20,000 nt of DNA, taken from NCBI GenBank assembly GCA_030674155.1, contig CM060340.1:811174-831173 (forward strand), given 5' to 3'. Shown here piece after piece: positions 8,545 to 17,883 of the stretch. The position numbers were made by a program, and so were the translations under genes. Positions within the stretch are counted from its first letter, which is position 1. Each line of letters begins with the position of its first letter. This DNA comes from Stramonita haemastoma. Lineage: Eukaryota > Mollusca > Gastropoda > Neogastropoda > Muricidae. The notes under the pieces were generated by a model. The model worked only from the letters and a program-made list of their open reading frames with translations, made no database searches and was not told where the DNA came from.

Positions 8545-9258
8545 TCTGGGCATTTGTTGTCTGCCTATCTGTATATGCCTTTTCGATTCATTTTATGTCT
8601 TCTTCACAAAACGTGATGTCAGACAATTGGAAAACAGGGATTGGAGGGGGGTGAAGGAGAGGAGTTCTGGGAGAGGGGTAGGGGGTTAATGCACTAAACT
8701 TAACAGAACAGTCAGGAAAATTTAAACACAAATAGAAATAGTTCTTGAGTACAAAATAGTAAAAGTTCCAATTCTGAACAGAATCTAACAAGTGAACAAT
8801 AAAGCTATATATAACCGTAAAACAGTAAAGAGAAAATCTAAGACACACAAGAATATGTCTTTACAGTCCGTATTGATCATAATAACGACCAGTTGGACTG
8901 TGCGATAATGACTTAAAAAGTGTATACATCAGTTAAGGATCACTGAATATCTCTGATGACGTTGACGAGGTAATAACAGGTATGTAACTTTTCTTCAACA
9001 TGCTGTATATCAATATACATGTCAACAGTTACACTATGGCCACATTTGCAAGAAATATGCCCAACATATTTTGTATTAAAATCAGTTCAGTTTCCATCAG
9101 CAAACAAGGGAAACAATTGCTTTTATAATGTTAGAGTATGTTTCATGTATTTTAACAAAAGACTAAAATGTTATCCTCTTCATATACATCTAGACAACCA
9201 GTTCTCTTTTTTTCACAATGAAATATTTTTTTTCTGTGCTTATATGCCTGTTTGTTAG
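8545..9258. other. Intronic, nothing recognised
   Basis: About 700 bases of AT-rich sequence. A short G-rich patch lies at 8640-8690. A weak exon-like candidate after TCTTTACAG at 8866 has no usable donor before its stop. No homology is seen to the repeats elsewhere in the window. Confidence 0.5.
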
Positions 9259-9290
9259 CTCGTGTGTATGTTTTTGATTGTTTGTTCCAG

Positions 9291-9366
9291 TGCTGAAGCC
9301 AGAACTGACCAACTGTGTTATGCCAACCAGGAATCAATCGACAATTATTATGATTCCTGTATAGAC
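9291..9366 (+). CDS. Cysteine-rich secreted protein, exon D
   Basis: The acceptor TTTTGATTGTTTGTTCCAG and the strong donor GAC|GTAAGG frame 76 bases. One base completes a codon, then 25 codons read AEARTDQLCYANQESIDN followed by YYDSCID. The Cys-x13-Cys spacing after an Ala-Arg stretch matches the module in exons B, C and E. The exon ends in phase 0, whereas exon E begins with one spare base, so the direct D-E junction would shift frame. A second acceptor at 9258 (TTGTTAG|CTCGTG) would start the exon in phase 0 and fit exon C, but it adds a hydrophobic stretch (LVCMFLIVCSS). A later donor, AGT|GTACGT at 9400, is also in phase 0 and would add a third Cys. Confidence 0.58.
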
Positions 9367-9499
9367 GTAAGGGCCAAACCTGTTGCCGGTACCTGTAGTG
9401 TACGTATCCACCATTCTTTCAGTACTATTGTTTTGTTGTCTATGTCAGTGTTGGCTTCCTTATTGTTACACGTTTCCCAGCTCATACCCTGAGGAGTCT

Positions 9500-9870
9500 C
9501 CCACATTACACACCCTGGCTCACATGTCACATTTGAAAAGCACTCTGAGATTGAAAGCGCCCAGTGGATAAGAATTTGCATGTTTTCATGACTGTATTGA
9601 AGGATTCACCACATTGGCAGCCACACTTTGACTTCAGATGATTTTATTTCGTTATTAAAGAAGAGTTCGGGTTGCTAGGACCTTGTCATTGCTGAACACA
9701 ATCTTCAGGTTTCTTAAGCTCACAACATTTTGATGTAGGATTAGAAAACTTAAACTCAAAGCCTTTTACCCTGGTCCGTTTCAGAAAATGTATTCCCCCT
9801 CGAACATGAAATAAATTATTACTTGTATTAAAATCACAGTTTTCACATGTATACTCTGCATCGATTGGCA
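9500..9870. other. Intronic; one short cysteine-containing open frame on the - strand
   Basis: No repeat is recognised except a short AAAGCACTCTGAGATTGAAAG motif near 9537, of a kind common in 3' ends of animal repeats. On the - strand 9686-9871 stays open for 61 codons and includes YTCENCDFN, SKCCELK and EDCVQQ. That is five cysteines in an AT-rich stretch. No splice sites clearly bound it, and I give it no function. Confidence 0.3.
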
Positions 9871-9895
9871 CGCACTGCTACTAATGTGTTTGTGT

Positions 9896-9910
9896 GTGAG
9901 TGTGTGTGTA

Positions 9911-9946
<36 letters not shown>

Positions 9947-9983
9947 GTGTGTGTTTGTGTGTGTGCGTGCGTGTGTTTGTGTG
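9896..9983 (+). repeat. GT-rich microsatellite
   Basis: Compound GT array with GTAT, TT and GC interruptions; the pure core is 9915-9944. Confidence 0.95.
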
Positions 9984-10137
9984 AGTGTTTGCTATAGCTG
10001 GTTCAAATGCTAGTGGATGAGCCTGAGCTATTGTAGAGAGAGTGGAAGAAAATAGTGTTCTGGTCAACTCTTGGTTCCTTGTCGCTTGTTCTTAGAACTT
10101 CCTTCCATTCTAAAAGTGGAAGTGGAAGTCGTGTAAA

Positions 10138-10172
10138 AGTAGTAGTGGAAATCGCAGTAAAGTAGTAGTAAT

Positions 10173-10251
<79 letters not shown>

Positions 10252-10492
10252 TAAGTAGTAGTTAGTAGTATAGTAGTAGTGTAGTAAGTAGTTGTATAGT
10301 AGTAGTATAGTCATAGTAGTAGTTAGTAGTCATAGTAGTTAGCAGTAGTAGTAGTAGCAGCAGCAGTATTAGTAGTTAGTAGTCATAGTGTTAGTAATAG
10401 TGTTAGTTGTATTAGTAGTGGTAGTAGTCATAATAGACAAGAAGAGTAATAGAAGAAGAAGAAGAAGAAGAAGAAGAAGAGTAGTAGTAGTA

Positions 10493-10535
<43 letters not shown>

Positions 10536-10626
10536 TCTAGAAGTAGTCAAAGTAGTAGTAGTAGTAGTAGTAGTAGTTAGTAGTAGTAGTAGTAAGTAGT
10601 AGTAGTAGTAGTTCTAGAAGTAGTCA

Positions 10627-10671
<45 letters not shown>

Positions 10672-10712
10672 TAGTAGTAGTGGTAGGGGCATTGGTAGTA
10701 GAAGTGGTAGTC
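10138..10712 (+). repeat. (GTA)n trinucleotide array with GAA inset
   Basis: About 575 bases of imperfect AGT/GTA repeats with a (GAA)n inset at about 10450-10480. A distinctive sub-segment, GTTCTAGAAGTAGTCAAAGT, occurs twice, near 10534 and 10611. This shows an internal duplication of about 77 bases. Open frames over the array are low-complexity artefacts. Confidence 0.95.
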
Positions 10713-11192
10713 TATTTATGTATTTATTTAGTTATTTTTCATTTATTTATTTGTTTGTCTATTTATCTTTTATCTATTCATTTATTTATTTATTAATACC
10801 TCTGTATGTCACAGCAGATTTCTCTGCAAGAAATTCGGGCTGCTCTCCCATGAGAAAGCGCGTTGCCAGAAGTGCATCGCCTACACATTGTTTTTCCCTG
10901 TCTGTAATTGTATTTATTTCCCTATCAGAGTGGCTTTGTTCTACAAAATTTTGCCAAGGACAACCCTCTTGTCGCCGTGGGTTCTTTTACGTGCGCTAAA
11001 TAATGATGTGTAACACACGAGACCTCGATGTATTGTCTCATCAGTAATACTAGCACCCATACAACCACTCATGATCTTATTGATGGGGTGGGTGGGGAGG
11101 GGGAATTTTGGGCCCAAACAGGATTCGAACCATGGCACAATCAGACCCGGACTTTTCGTTTCCTAGACCGGCGCCTTACCTCTAGATCACAA
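10713..11192 (-). mobile_element. tRNA-derived SINE with (AAAT)n tail
   Basis: On the - strand the head at 11190-11110 includes GGTAAGGCGCCGGTCTAGG and a perfect B box, GGTTCGAATCC (complement of 11121-11131). The core GATGAGACAATACATCGAGG at about 11023-11042 is a variant of the core in copies A and B. The 3' part reads CGCACGTAAAAGAACCCACG, and an ATTT-type tail fills 10713-10797 on the + strand. Only the core is shared with the other SINEs; head and 3' region differ, so this is a related but distinct family. Confidence 0.8.
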
Positions 11193-11217
11193 TCAAATAG
11201 TTCTAGTAGTGGCTGTA

Positions 11218-11374
11218 TCACAGCAGCAGCAGCAACAGCACTAGTGGCAGACATACTATCAGTAGACGTAATAGTAGTAGCTGTAGTAGTAGTAAAGACG
11301 TATAAGTAGTAGTAGATGTAGTGGTAGTAGACGAAGGAGTAGTATTAGACGAAGTAGTAGATGAAGTAGTAGAT

Positions 11375-11431
<57 letters not shown>

Positions 11432-11443
11432 GTAGTAGTAGTA

Positions 11444-11476
<33 letters not shown>
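11218..11476 (+). repeat. Triplet array: CAG, then (GTA)n, then (GTC)n
   Basis: Starts with CAGCAGCAGCAGCAACAGCA at 11220, passes into AGT/GTA repeats with AGACGA variants, and ends in an uninterrupted CGT/GTC run at about 11444-11476. The sharp change from GTA to GTC suggests a single A-to-C change amplified by slippage. Confidence 0.93.
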
Positions 11477-11649
11477 TTTTTCTCTTCTTCCTTTTTGTCT
11501 GCCATCTTCTCTCCTTTCCCCTCCATGACTTCTGTCTTATTCTGTTTATTCATCGTTATATTACTACTTTAACTTATACTATCAGCATTACTACTCATCT
11601 TCTTCTCCTTGTTATTGTTATCATAATCATTCTAATTGTCACTATATTA

Positions 11650-11942
11650 AAAGGTAAAGGTGTCCTATAACCTGCGTGGTCGTAGGGGAGCAAGACGTCA
11701 GTGACCTCAGCTTTTCTATAGGGGCCAGCACGTTGAGGGTGGCGCCCATCTCCTCTCCTTTGTTGCTTTACCTTCCCTGACTCTAAAGAAGGCAGGTACC
11801 CATTTACAGCTGGGTGAACTGAGGTAACTGTATTGTAGCCAAGGTGCACAAAGGGTCACCCATCCCATTGGCAACTACACTCGATGCTGCTAAACTTGGC
11901 TGGGGAAAGCGACCACTCTGACCACTGAGCTATCCCGTCCCC
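11650..11942 (-). mobile_element. tRNA-related SINE, unrelated core
   Basis: Read on the - strand from 11942, it begins GGGGACGGGATAGCTCAGTG, a good tRNA-like A box, then GGTCAGAGTGGTCGC. The B box is decayed. The body includes CAGCTGTAAATGGGTACCTG (complement of 11793-11812) and AGTCACTGACGTC-type sequence. It lacks the GATGAGAC core of the other SINEs. It ends just upstream of the intron end before exon E. Confidence 0.7.
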
Positions 11943-11980
11943 CTCTTACTATGTCATCATTCATTATTTTGTTTTAACAG

Positions 11981-12122
11981 GCTGGACATTGCCAGAAAGT
12001 GTGCCATTGAGGCCTATAATAGCTGTTGCCCATCCCTGTGCGCATACCAGGATATGTACGTCTATAATTTCTACAAATCCGTCCCAGTCACACGTGGATG
12101 TCCCTGGACCCCAGTATCTGGG
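11981..12122 (+). CDS. Cysteine-rich secreted protein, exon E
   Basis: This is one of the best supported exons. The acceptor TTTTGTTTTAACAG and the strong donor GGG|GTAAGT frame 142 bases, giving one completing base then 47 codons. The frame reads LDIARKCAIEAYNSCCPSLC then AYQDMYVYNFYKSVPVTRGC and PWTPVSG. It carries the Ile-Ala-Arg-Lys-Cys plus Cys-x12-Cys module, an extra adjacent Cys pair, a Tyr-rich stretch and a fifth Cys. It ends in phase 0 and joins the exon at 13452 in frame. Its own start needs a preceding exon with two spare bases, which exon D does not give. An alternative weak acceptor at 12000 (GAAAG|TGTGCC) would be in phase 0. Function unknown. Confidence 0.7.
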
Positions 12123-13451
12123 GTAAGTGGCCAGTGCATGTTAAAAGCGATTTTAATGAGCTATGGTCCGGGGCTGGTATTTTGCTTAAGACTGCAAACA
12201 ATAAGGCCTGCGAAAATTCAACAGCAAGAAAGAGTTGATTTTTTCGGGCCAAACTCGTAGAAAATCCCACTCTATTGGGATAATCGAAGTCGTGTTAAAA
12301 AAGAAAGGTAAGGCAATAAGAGTTTTCCCTGAAAAAAAGCATTACTATCAAGTGGTGACTTTGACAGGGCAGTAAATGTGCTTAAAGGAATGAAGAATGA
12401 GAGGAGGAGCTACTCTTGTTGGGACACATTCTGTCCACGGTTTGCAGAATTTCCCACAGACAAATCTGATATGACTACACAATCCATGCACTGTCATTGT
12501 TATGCAGATTGGATTGAAAATATTCACTATAATATACCAATATAGCTCAGATTTTGGGGGTATCAGATACAGACAGTCCCATAACAATACAATTACAGGT
12601 ATTGTGATAGATGATGTTACAGTTTTTAGTCATGTTGATTTCAAATCACGCTGCCAACATTGTTAGAATACTATTCCATCAAATGAAAAGCAAATCACCA
12701 AATAGTCTGCAGTGGATGCCACAGCTTTTGTCATTTATTGATGTAAGCGCCAGGTCATGGTGTACATGAATGCTGCTATGATTTTAAATGCTATGATGAA
12801 AATGTCCTCATCCTTGTCAAATCTTCGCACAACACTCTGTTTTTTACAGTAGAAGAGAAAACCATTTCCTGGAGACAGATTATGATTGCAAAATGTTTGG
12901 ATACATAAACCAGCTGTAGCCTACATGCAAACTCCTCGTCCAGTGTGTGTTTATGGTCACAGAAAGAAAACAAATCTGGATGTGTTGTGTGATATCATGT
13001 ACATAATGAGTGACCTGAATTTGACAGAACAAAATCCACAGCTCTATCAGCTATTGCTACTTTTGACCTTTTCCCCCGTTCAAACATTTATGCACAAATG
13101 CAGTACAAATGCTGAAGGTCCACTCTTGGGTGCATGCACCATCCCACCCACATGCACAGAAAAGGAGAGCTGTGTCAACGGAGGCCACCAAGCAGGACTG
13201 TTGGAGAGGTACAAGGGCAGGAGAGAACAAACAAAACAGCAGGCATCTCACCCTGGCTAAAAGAAAATACTGAGGACAGTAGAGAGAGGTGATGCTAGAT
13301 CACCAGTTGTAACAGATATTATATAATTAACTCTTATCCCCATGTTGAATCAGGGTGTGTAGCCATGAAATGTGTTAATACAAGTTTAGTTTTTTCTGAT
13401 GTCATCATTTTAAGACATGTATTTACTGTTGTTTTTTGTCATTGTGTGCAG
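12123..13451 (+). other. Intron 5 of the cysteine-rich gene
   Basis: Runs from GTAAGT at 12123 to TGTGCAG at 13451. No repeat family from elsewhere in the window is recognised. An open frame of 124 codons at 12886-13260 (+) has a cysteine-containing C-terminal part (CSTNAEG, TIPPTCTEKESCVNGG) but no clear exon borders. I treat it as intronic unless transcripts show otherwise. Confidence 0.55.
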
Positions 13452-13532
13452 TTATGCACCCGCCCACGCAAGGAATGTGGCTCACTGGCCCAGCCAGATG
13501 AGTTCAGTGGACCAGCACTCTTCGGGTTCTAG
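13452..13532 (+). CDS. Cysteine-rich secreted protein, exon F (terminal)
   Basis: The acceptor CATTGTGTGCAG opens in phase 0, which agrees with exon E. The frame reads LCTRPRKECGSLAQPDE then FSGPALFGF and a TAG stop at 13530-13532. The two cysteines (LC and EC) extend the Cys-rich tail begun by TRGCPW in exon E. The short Gly/Phe-rich end shows no membrane anchor or GPI-type signal, consistent with a freely secreted product. AATAAA follows at 13766, making a 3' untranslated region of about 250 bases. This E-F pair is the firmest junction in the gene. Confidence 0.62.
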   Translation, partial: LCTRPRKECGSLAQPDEFSGPALFGF

Positions 13533-13765
13533 GCTCCATGGTCCCTTTAAAAACAGCACCAGTATAGAAAAAGCTCAGTTTGGATGTAACCCACCAAGCA
13601 ATTTGTAAACGCATTTGAAGCAAAATTTCTCATGGTTTTGGTGTGTGTATGTTGCATTGGTAAATGAGTGGTAGCAGTCGCAGTGGTAGTATAGTAGCAG
13701 CGGTAGTAGTGGTAATCTTAGTAGTAGTACGTTTCGTTCTAGAATATTTTCCAAATATTGCTCAC

Positions 13766-13771
13766 AATAAA
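13766..13771 (+). terminator. Poly(A) signal of the cysteine-rich gene
   Basis: AATAAA, 234 bases after the stop codon and just before a truncated SINE. It is the first canonical signal downstream of the stop on the + strand; another AATAAA occurs at 14211. Confidence 0.5.
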
Positions 13772-13801
13772 TCTAATGAAAACTACGAACATATCTGTGT
13801 G

Positions 13802-13920
13802 TTTTTATTTATTTTTATTCTATTGTTTTATTTCAAGGACAATCGAATAAGCAGTCATGTGCTCTTTTTTTTACATGCAGTCCCCGTGTGTATGTAGTTT
13901 TGCAAATGTCAACCGTTCAT
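13802..13920 (-). mobile_element. 5'-truncated SINE copy (copies A and B family)
   Basis: Matches only the 3' region of copies A and B: GAATAAGCAGTCATGTG, CAGTCCCCGTGTGTATG and AGTTTTGCAAATGTCA, with the AT-rich tail on the left. The core and tRNA-like head are missing. It preserves the uninterrupted sequence at which the MITE entered copy B. Confidence 0.8.
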
Positions 13921-13978
13921 ATACATGTGTGCGTGTGTGCAAAAGTGAGTGATGAGTGATAGTGAGTGAGTGAGTGAG

Positions 13979-13981
13979 TGT

Positions 13982-14047
<66 letters not shown>
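13979..14047 (+). repeat. (GT)n microsatellite
   Basis: Array of about 69 bases with one TT interruption, preceded by GTGA repeats (13943-13978). Confidence 0.97.
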
Positions 14048-14049
<2 letters not shown>

Positions 14050-14199
14050 GGGTTATAAAGCTCTTTCTGTCAGTACTGCCCCTACATCACCATCATTTTA
14101 CACATCGCATCACCATCACCCACAACACCAACAACCAATCTACAAGGACTATATCATACACAGTTTCTGAATAGCCTACAGGATTTTGCTAAACCAGCA

Positions 14200-15160
14200 G
14201 GCAGGGGTTGAATAAAAAGTATAATTGTGTATTGACTTGTCTCTTGATTTATTGGTTTGCTATGTGTTTTTTTTCGCTTAGTTATTTTGAGATGTCATCA
14301 CAAAATTTATGTTGTTCATCAAGAGAAGAGCGTATTGCCACTAGAGATGCTAGGTTTTCTTGTTTTGGGTGTACTGCTCATACAAAAGGACGATTTAAAA
14401 AGTGGTATTCTTTTCTTTCCATGTATCAGGATAAAAGCCTGAACTGAGGATTAGCTGAATAAAATCTTTGAAGAATTTTTATCATGTCTGGTAGGAAAGG
14501 TTTAAAAATGTATTGCTAATACCATCTTTTCCAGGTGCTTTTTGGTTGCGCAAATTTGTAGACACATGCGGTACTTCTTTTATAGCTATGCGAAAATCGA
14601 AGTATTCTAATGAGACTTTGAATTGATAGCCTCCAGATCCGTGTTTATTTTTGTTTGTATGCTTCATCAACATTACCATCTTTACCTAAGAGTACCTCTA
14701 AAATGTTTGAACCATTAATTTTAGAGTTTGGCAAGGAAAAGTTCCTTTTCACATGGTTTTCTACTTCTTGAAAAGTGGTAGAGTCTTCTATACCTGACTT
14801 GGATCTTGAAAAAATGCTTCATGAAGTATCTGAAGTGTTTTTTGTTTTGGCATGGTTTTGTCTTCTTTTTATGAGTGTGTTGTAAACGTTTAGTTGACAT
14901 AATATTTGACATTCAGCATTCTGTTTTGAGGGATTCCATTTAATGCATTCTGTGGAGATGTCAGTTTTCGTCTTTGAATGTCACATTCCTGGTCATACCA
15001 TTTCTTTAAGAAAACAGTTTTTGTTGCAAATCTGACTATACGGGAGACCTAATTGGGATGCATTTGTCAATGTGTTTGTAATGTTAATAACTCTACAATT
15101 AAAGGTTGTTGTTGGATGTGGTGTGTCTAGATCATGACTGATTTCTCTTGTCTTGTCTTT
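14200..15160 (-). mobile_element. LINE ORF2 fragment (linker and reverse transcriptase fingers)
   Basis: Reading the - strand downwards, 15060-14940 gives FLKKWYDQECDIQRRKL, an EN-RT linker block. At 14610-14530 is NLRNQKAPGKDGISNTFL, the conserved fingers motif. At about 14450-14380 is LILSSGFYPDTWKE, with degraded sequence down to about 14280 that resembles the NYRGI-to-K block. Stops and shifts interrupt it. The motif wording (KAPGKDG) differs from both the 777 fragment (KASGIDD) and the 3421-6200 element (KQSGSKV), so at least three LINE lineages are present. A short match to the next block may extend it on either side. Confidence 0.82.
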
Positions 15161-15172
15161 AGTGCCTAACTA

Positions 15173-15174
<2 letters not shown>

Positions 15175-15249
<75 letters not shown>

Positions 15250-15251
15250 TG
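15175..15251 (+). repeat. (GT)n grading into (GTGC)n
   Basis: About 40 bases of GT followed by about nine GTGC/GCGT units. This alternating purine-pyrimidine tract is of the type that can adopt left-handed DNA. Confidence 0.96.
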
Positions 15252-15383
15252 GTGTGTGGATGTTTCTTCTCTTTTTTCCCATTTTCTTTTCTTTCTTTGT
15301 GACAGCTTGATGTAACGAAGCCCTATTCTTATCCATTTACTCTCAATTATTATCTCCAGTGGGAGTTGGAGTTTGTGTTCTGG

Positions 15384-15470
15384 CTGTCTGTCTGTGTATA
15401 TATTTGTCTGTCTGTCTGTCTGCCTGTCCGTCTGTCTGTCCGTCTTTCTGTCTCTGTATGTTTTTGTCTG
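15384..15470 (+). repeat. Imperfect (GTCT)n tetranucleotide array
   Basis: TGTCTGTC repeats with CCGT, CTTT and TATATAT variants; the Cys/Leu/Ser-rich open frame over it is a repeat artefact. Confidence 0.9.
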
Positions 15471-16893
15471 TCTATAAACTCAATCCTCATGTCTGACTCA
15501 CATTCATATTCACAAGTTCCATGTGCCAAAGGATCAACATTTCCTTTTTTACCCCAGTTTAATGTCCCGTATTTGTTTCTCCAAATGACTTTTAGTTTTC
15601 CACAAGGAACTAAAGGGAAAATGGACAGGACACCACTTAAGCGAAAAGACGCTTGTTTTAGATCCTGCAGGAGTTGATAATTTTGTGCACTTGTCCCAAA
15701 AGAAATATGATTATCATAATTTTCTGAGTCTTACTAGAAACCCAGCTGTTTTATCTCCATACATGAATTGATAACACATTTCACTCTATGAACGACCAGT
15801 TGACGACATTTAAATATTGCCACCGTTTTTTGTTTGTTTTGTTTTTGTATAGTCTCTTCACATTATTTTTGTAAATTTGAATCATCAATAAATGTCAGTC
15901 ATATATCCTTGTGAACTGACTGCAAAGTATACTGGTTTAATAGACTTGGTAGCATACTGGTTACACTTCCTGGGGATATTGATTTTAGGAGGCAAGTGTA
16001 CTGGTATGGATAATAATTTTATTTTTCCACAAAAATATAAAATACCTTTTGAATTGACATTTTTGATGAGGGAGATTTGTGCATATTGAAATTTTCGCAT
16101 GAAAGCGTGAATCTACAAACACCTTTTAAGAATCTTTTGTTATTATCATTTGGCTTGCAGGAGATGATTTTCTTCCTCTGAAAATACTTGCATGGGATCC
16201 TTCATTAAATCCTTTCAACTTCAGAAACATACAGGAAAGTTTCATATGAGTTCTTGGCCAGATAAAACAGGAGACACAATTTATCCTCTGTAGTAATCCC
16301 ACTTCTCAATAACACTTCGCTCAAACAGTGTGATCACTTCAGTGTCCACATCTGTCTTCTTGATCAAGACTTTCCGTTTTTGTAGATGCGTGTGGATAAG
16401 TGATAATACAAAGTGTCTTTCATGAGGTGATCCAGCTCTTGGTTTAGACAATCTTATTAGTTCAGAAACAACGTAGCACCAACACCTGAACTGAGTACAG
16501 TGAGCAATGGTTATACGGGTACAATAATAACCACATGTATGCAAGAATGGGCTGCAGCTGAACAAAAGTGCATCAAGTAATGCATGATAAGACAAGTTAA
16601 GATAACTATGTATTTAAAGACTGTGAACAAATCAGAAAAGAAACAACAAATAAACAACAGTTACAAAGGGGTAGGTGCATTGCCGCAATTCAAGGCAAAA
16701 CATCATGGCAAGACAGGTTGTGAAATGCTTACACCAGAAAACAATAGTACCACATAATTATGATTATATTTAATACATGAAGTCGCAGCTCTCTCATGTA
16801 TGCTTTGTGTGAGCACGTGCGCGCACACATGCGCACGTGCACATATACAGGTACACGCGCACGTGCCATAAACGTGTGACACACAGTATAAGA

Positions 16894-16896
<3 letters not shown>
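15471..16896. other. Sparse region, no assigned gene
   Basis: Mostly AT-rich. Open stretches that look non-random but lack support are: + strand 15589-15768, with KTLVLDPAGVDNFVHLSQKK; and - strand 16281-16460, ending RHFVLSLIHTHLQ, DVDTEVITLFERS then VIEKWDYYRG and a stop. The - strand stretch could be a terminal exon of an unrecognised gene, but its acceptor is weak. 16810-16866 is a run of GCAC/GTGC-type alternating sequence. Confidence 0.35.

Positions 16897-16987
<91 letters not shown>
16897..16987 (+). repeat. (GT)n microsatellite
   Basis: About 91 bases with a single TT interruption at 16923-16925, the longest GT array in the window. Confidence 0.97.
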
Positions 16988-16990
<3 letters not shown>

Positions 16991-17049
16991 GGGGGGTTAG
17001 TGCCTCATCTTCTGTGATATTCTTTTTCTTGCTGTTCCTGGTTTCAATC

Positions 17050-17700
17050 TCTCTGCCACAGCCATACCCCAGGTTCGCTATGTCTCATCCTCAGGATCGG
17101 AAGTATAACGGGAGCTTATCAATATTAGGTCGCCGTTGGGGCACCGGGTAGTGCGGCCCTGCACTGCGCTGGGTCACTTTGGTTGTGTTCAGTGGTGCCT
17201 ATTCTGAACTAACTTACACAGGACACCACCTACTAAGACCCCTGCTAACGACAGTATTAGCTCAGTTGTGGAGCCAGACGCCCACCCGAGGTGGTGATCA
17301 CCACAACGCCCCTCCAACGACCGCCCCCTTTGAACCTCCAACCCTAAAGGCTTTGACACAAACTCACCATGGGCACAACAGCGCATGGATAAACTGAACA
17401 TGAGATCACAATGAGACCAGAGCAGCCGGGCCACGGAATCAGGGGCAATTTTTTCATTGCGTGATGATCAATGAGACTGAGGATAATATAATGATTCTGC
17501 ATTAGAAGTGCATCGGCTTTGAGACTACTTGACAGGGCTGTGCTCTACGCTTACTATCATAATATATCCGGCATCAACCGAGCGGGAGAGATACAGACAC
17601 CTGCAGTGTTGGTCAGGTAATTTGAGCACACTCTCAAACCGGCGTGGGCACAAAGAGAAGGCTCGCTCGCAATAAAAGCGAGCGCTCTAAAGCAAGCATG
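17050..17700. other. GC-richer unassigned block
   Basis: Visibly richer in G and C than its surroundings, with CCGGGTAGTGCGGCCCTGC, CCACCCGAGGTGGTGATCAC and AAAAGCGAGCGCTC motifs. The CACCCGAGGTGGTG and GCTCGC...GCGAGC parts are short inverted repeats. No convincing open frame is present. It may be the body of the tRNA-like element that follows, or a separate repeat; no second copy exists in this window. Confidence 0.45.
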
Positions 17701-17883
17701 TGTAATGAAACGCTTAGTGTGCTTGACTGTGTGGTCCCAGTCTTCCTATTGAGCCCACAGCACACTCACTCTAGGTAGAAGCTGGCTATAGCCCCCAAAA
17801 TCCCTATGAATTTTATGGAAATCAAACCAATAACCTTCCAGTTTGGAATCCAAGGCCCTAACCACTGTGCCGTGGCTGCTGGT
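17700..17883 (-). mobile_element. tRNA-related SINE head
   Basis: Read on the - strand from 17883, GCAGCCACGGCACAGTGGTT and GGGCCTTGGATTCC form an A-box-like region. GGTTTGATTTCC (complement of 17817-17828) is a near-consensus pol III B box. The 3' limit is unclear and may extend into the GC-rich block to the left. It does not contain the GATGAGAC core. Confidence 0.6.

Noticed and set aside
8197..8689. Frames of 93-139 codons with Cys-Val and His-Thr runs
   Set aside because: They are repeat artefacts over the two GT arrays, not cysteine-rich proteins.
8866..8915. Possible small exon reading DHNNDQLDCA after TCTTTACAG
   Set aside because: It reaches a stop before any plausible donor, so it cannot fill the phase gap between exons C and D.
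11218..11572. Poly-Thr and poly-Val frames
   Set aside because: They are translations of GTA/GTC triplets.
12886..13260. 124-codon frame within intron 5
   Set aside because: No clear splice borders or domain; kept only as a note in the intron entry.
14208..14447. Two + strand frames of 61-79 codons
   Set aside because: They are antisense to the LINE fragment, whose - strand motifs (LILSSGFYPDTWKE) explain the sequence.
16160..16249. Exon-like frame after GGCTTGCAG (GDDFLPLKILAWDPSLN)
   Set aside because: The acceptor is good, but the frame is short, ends without a poly(A) signal nearby, and has no partner exon.
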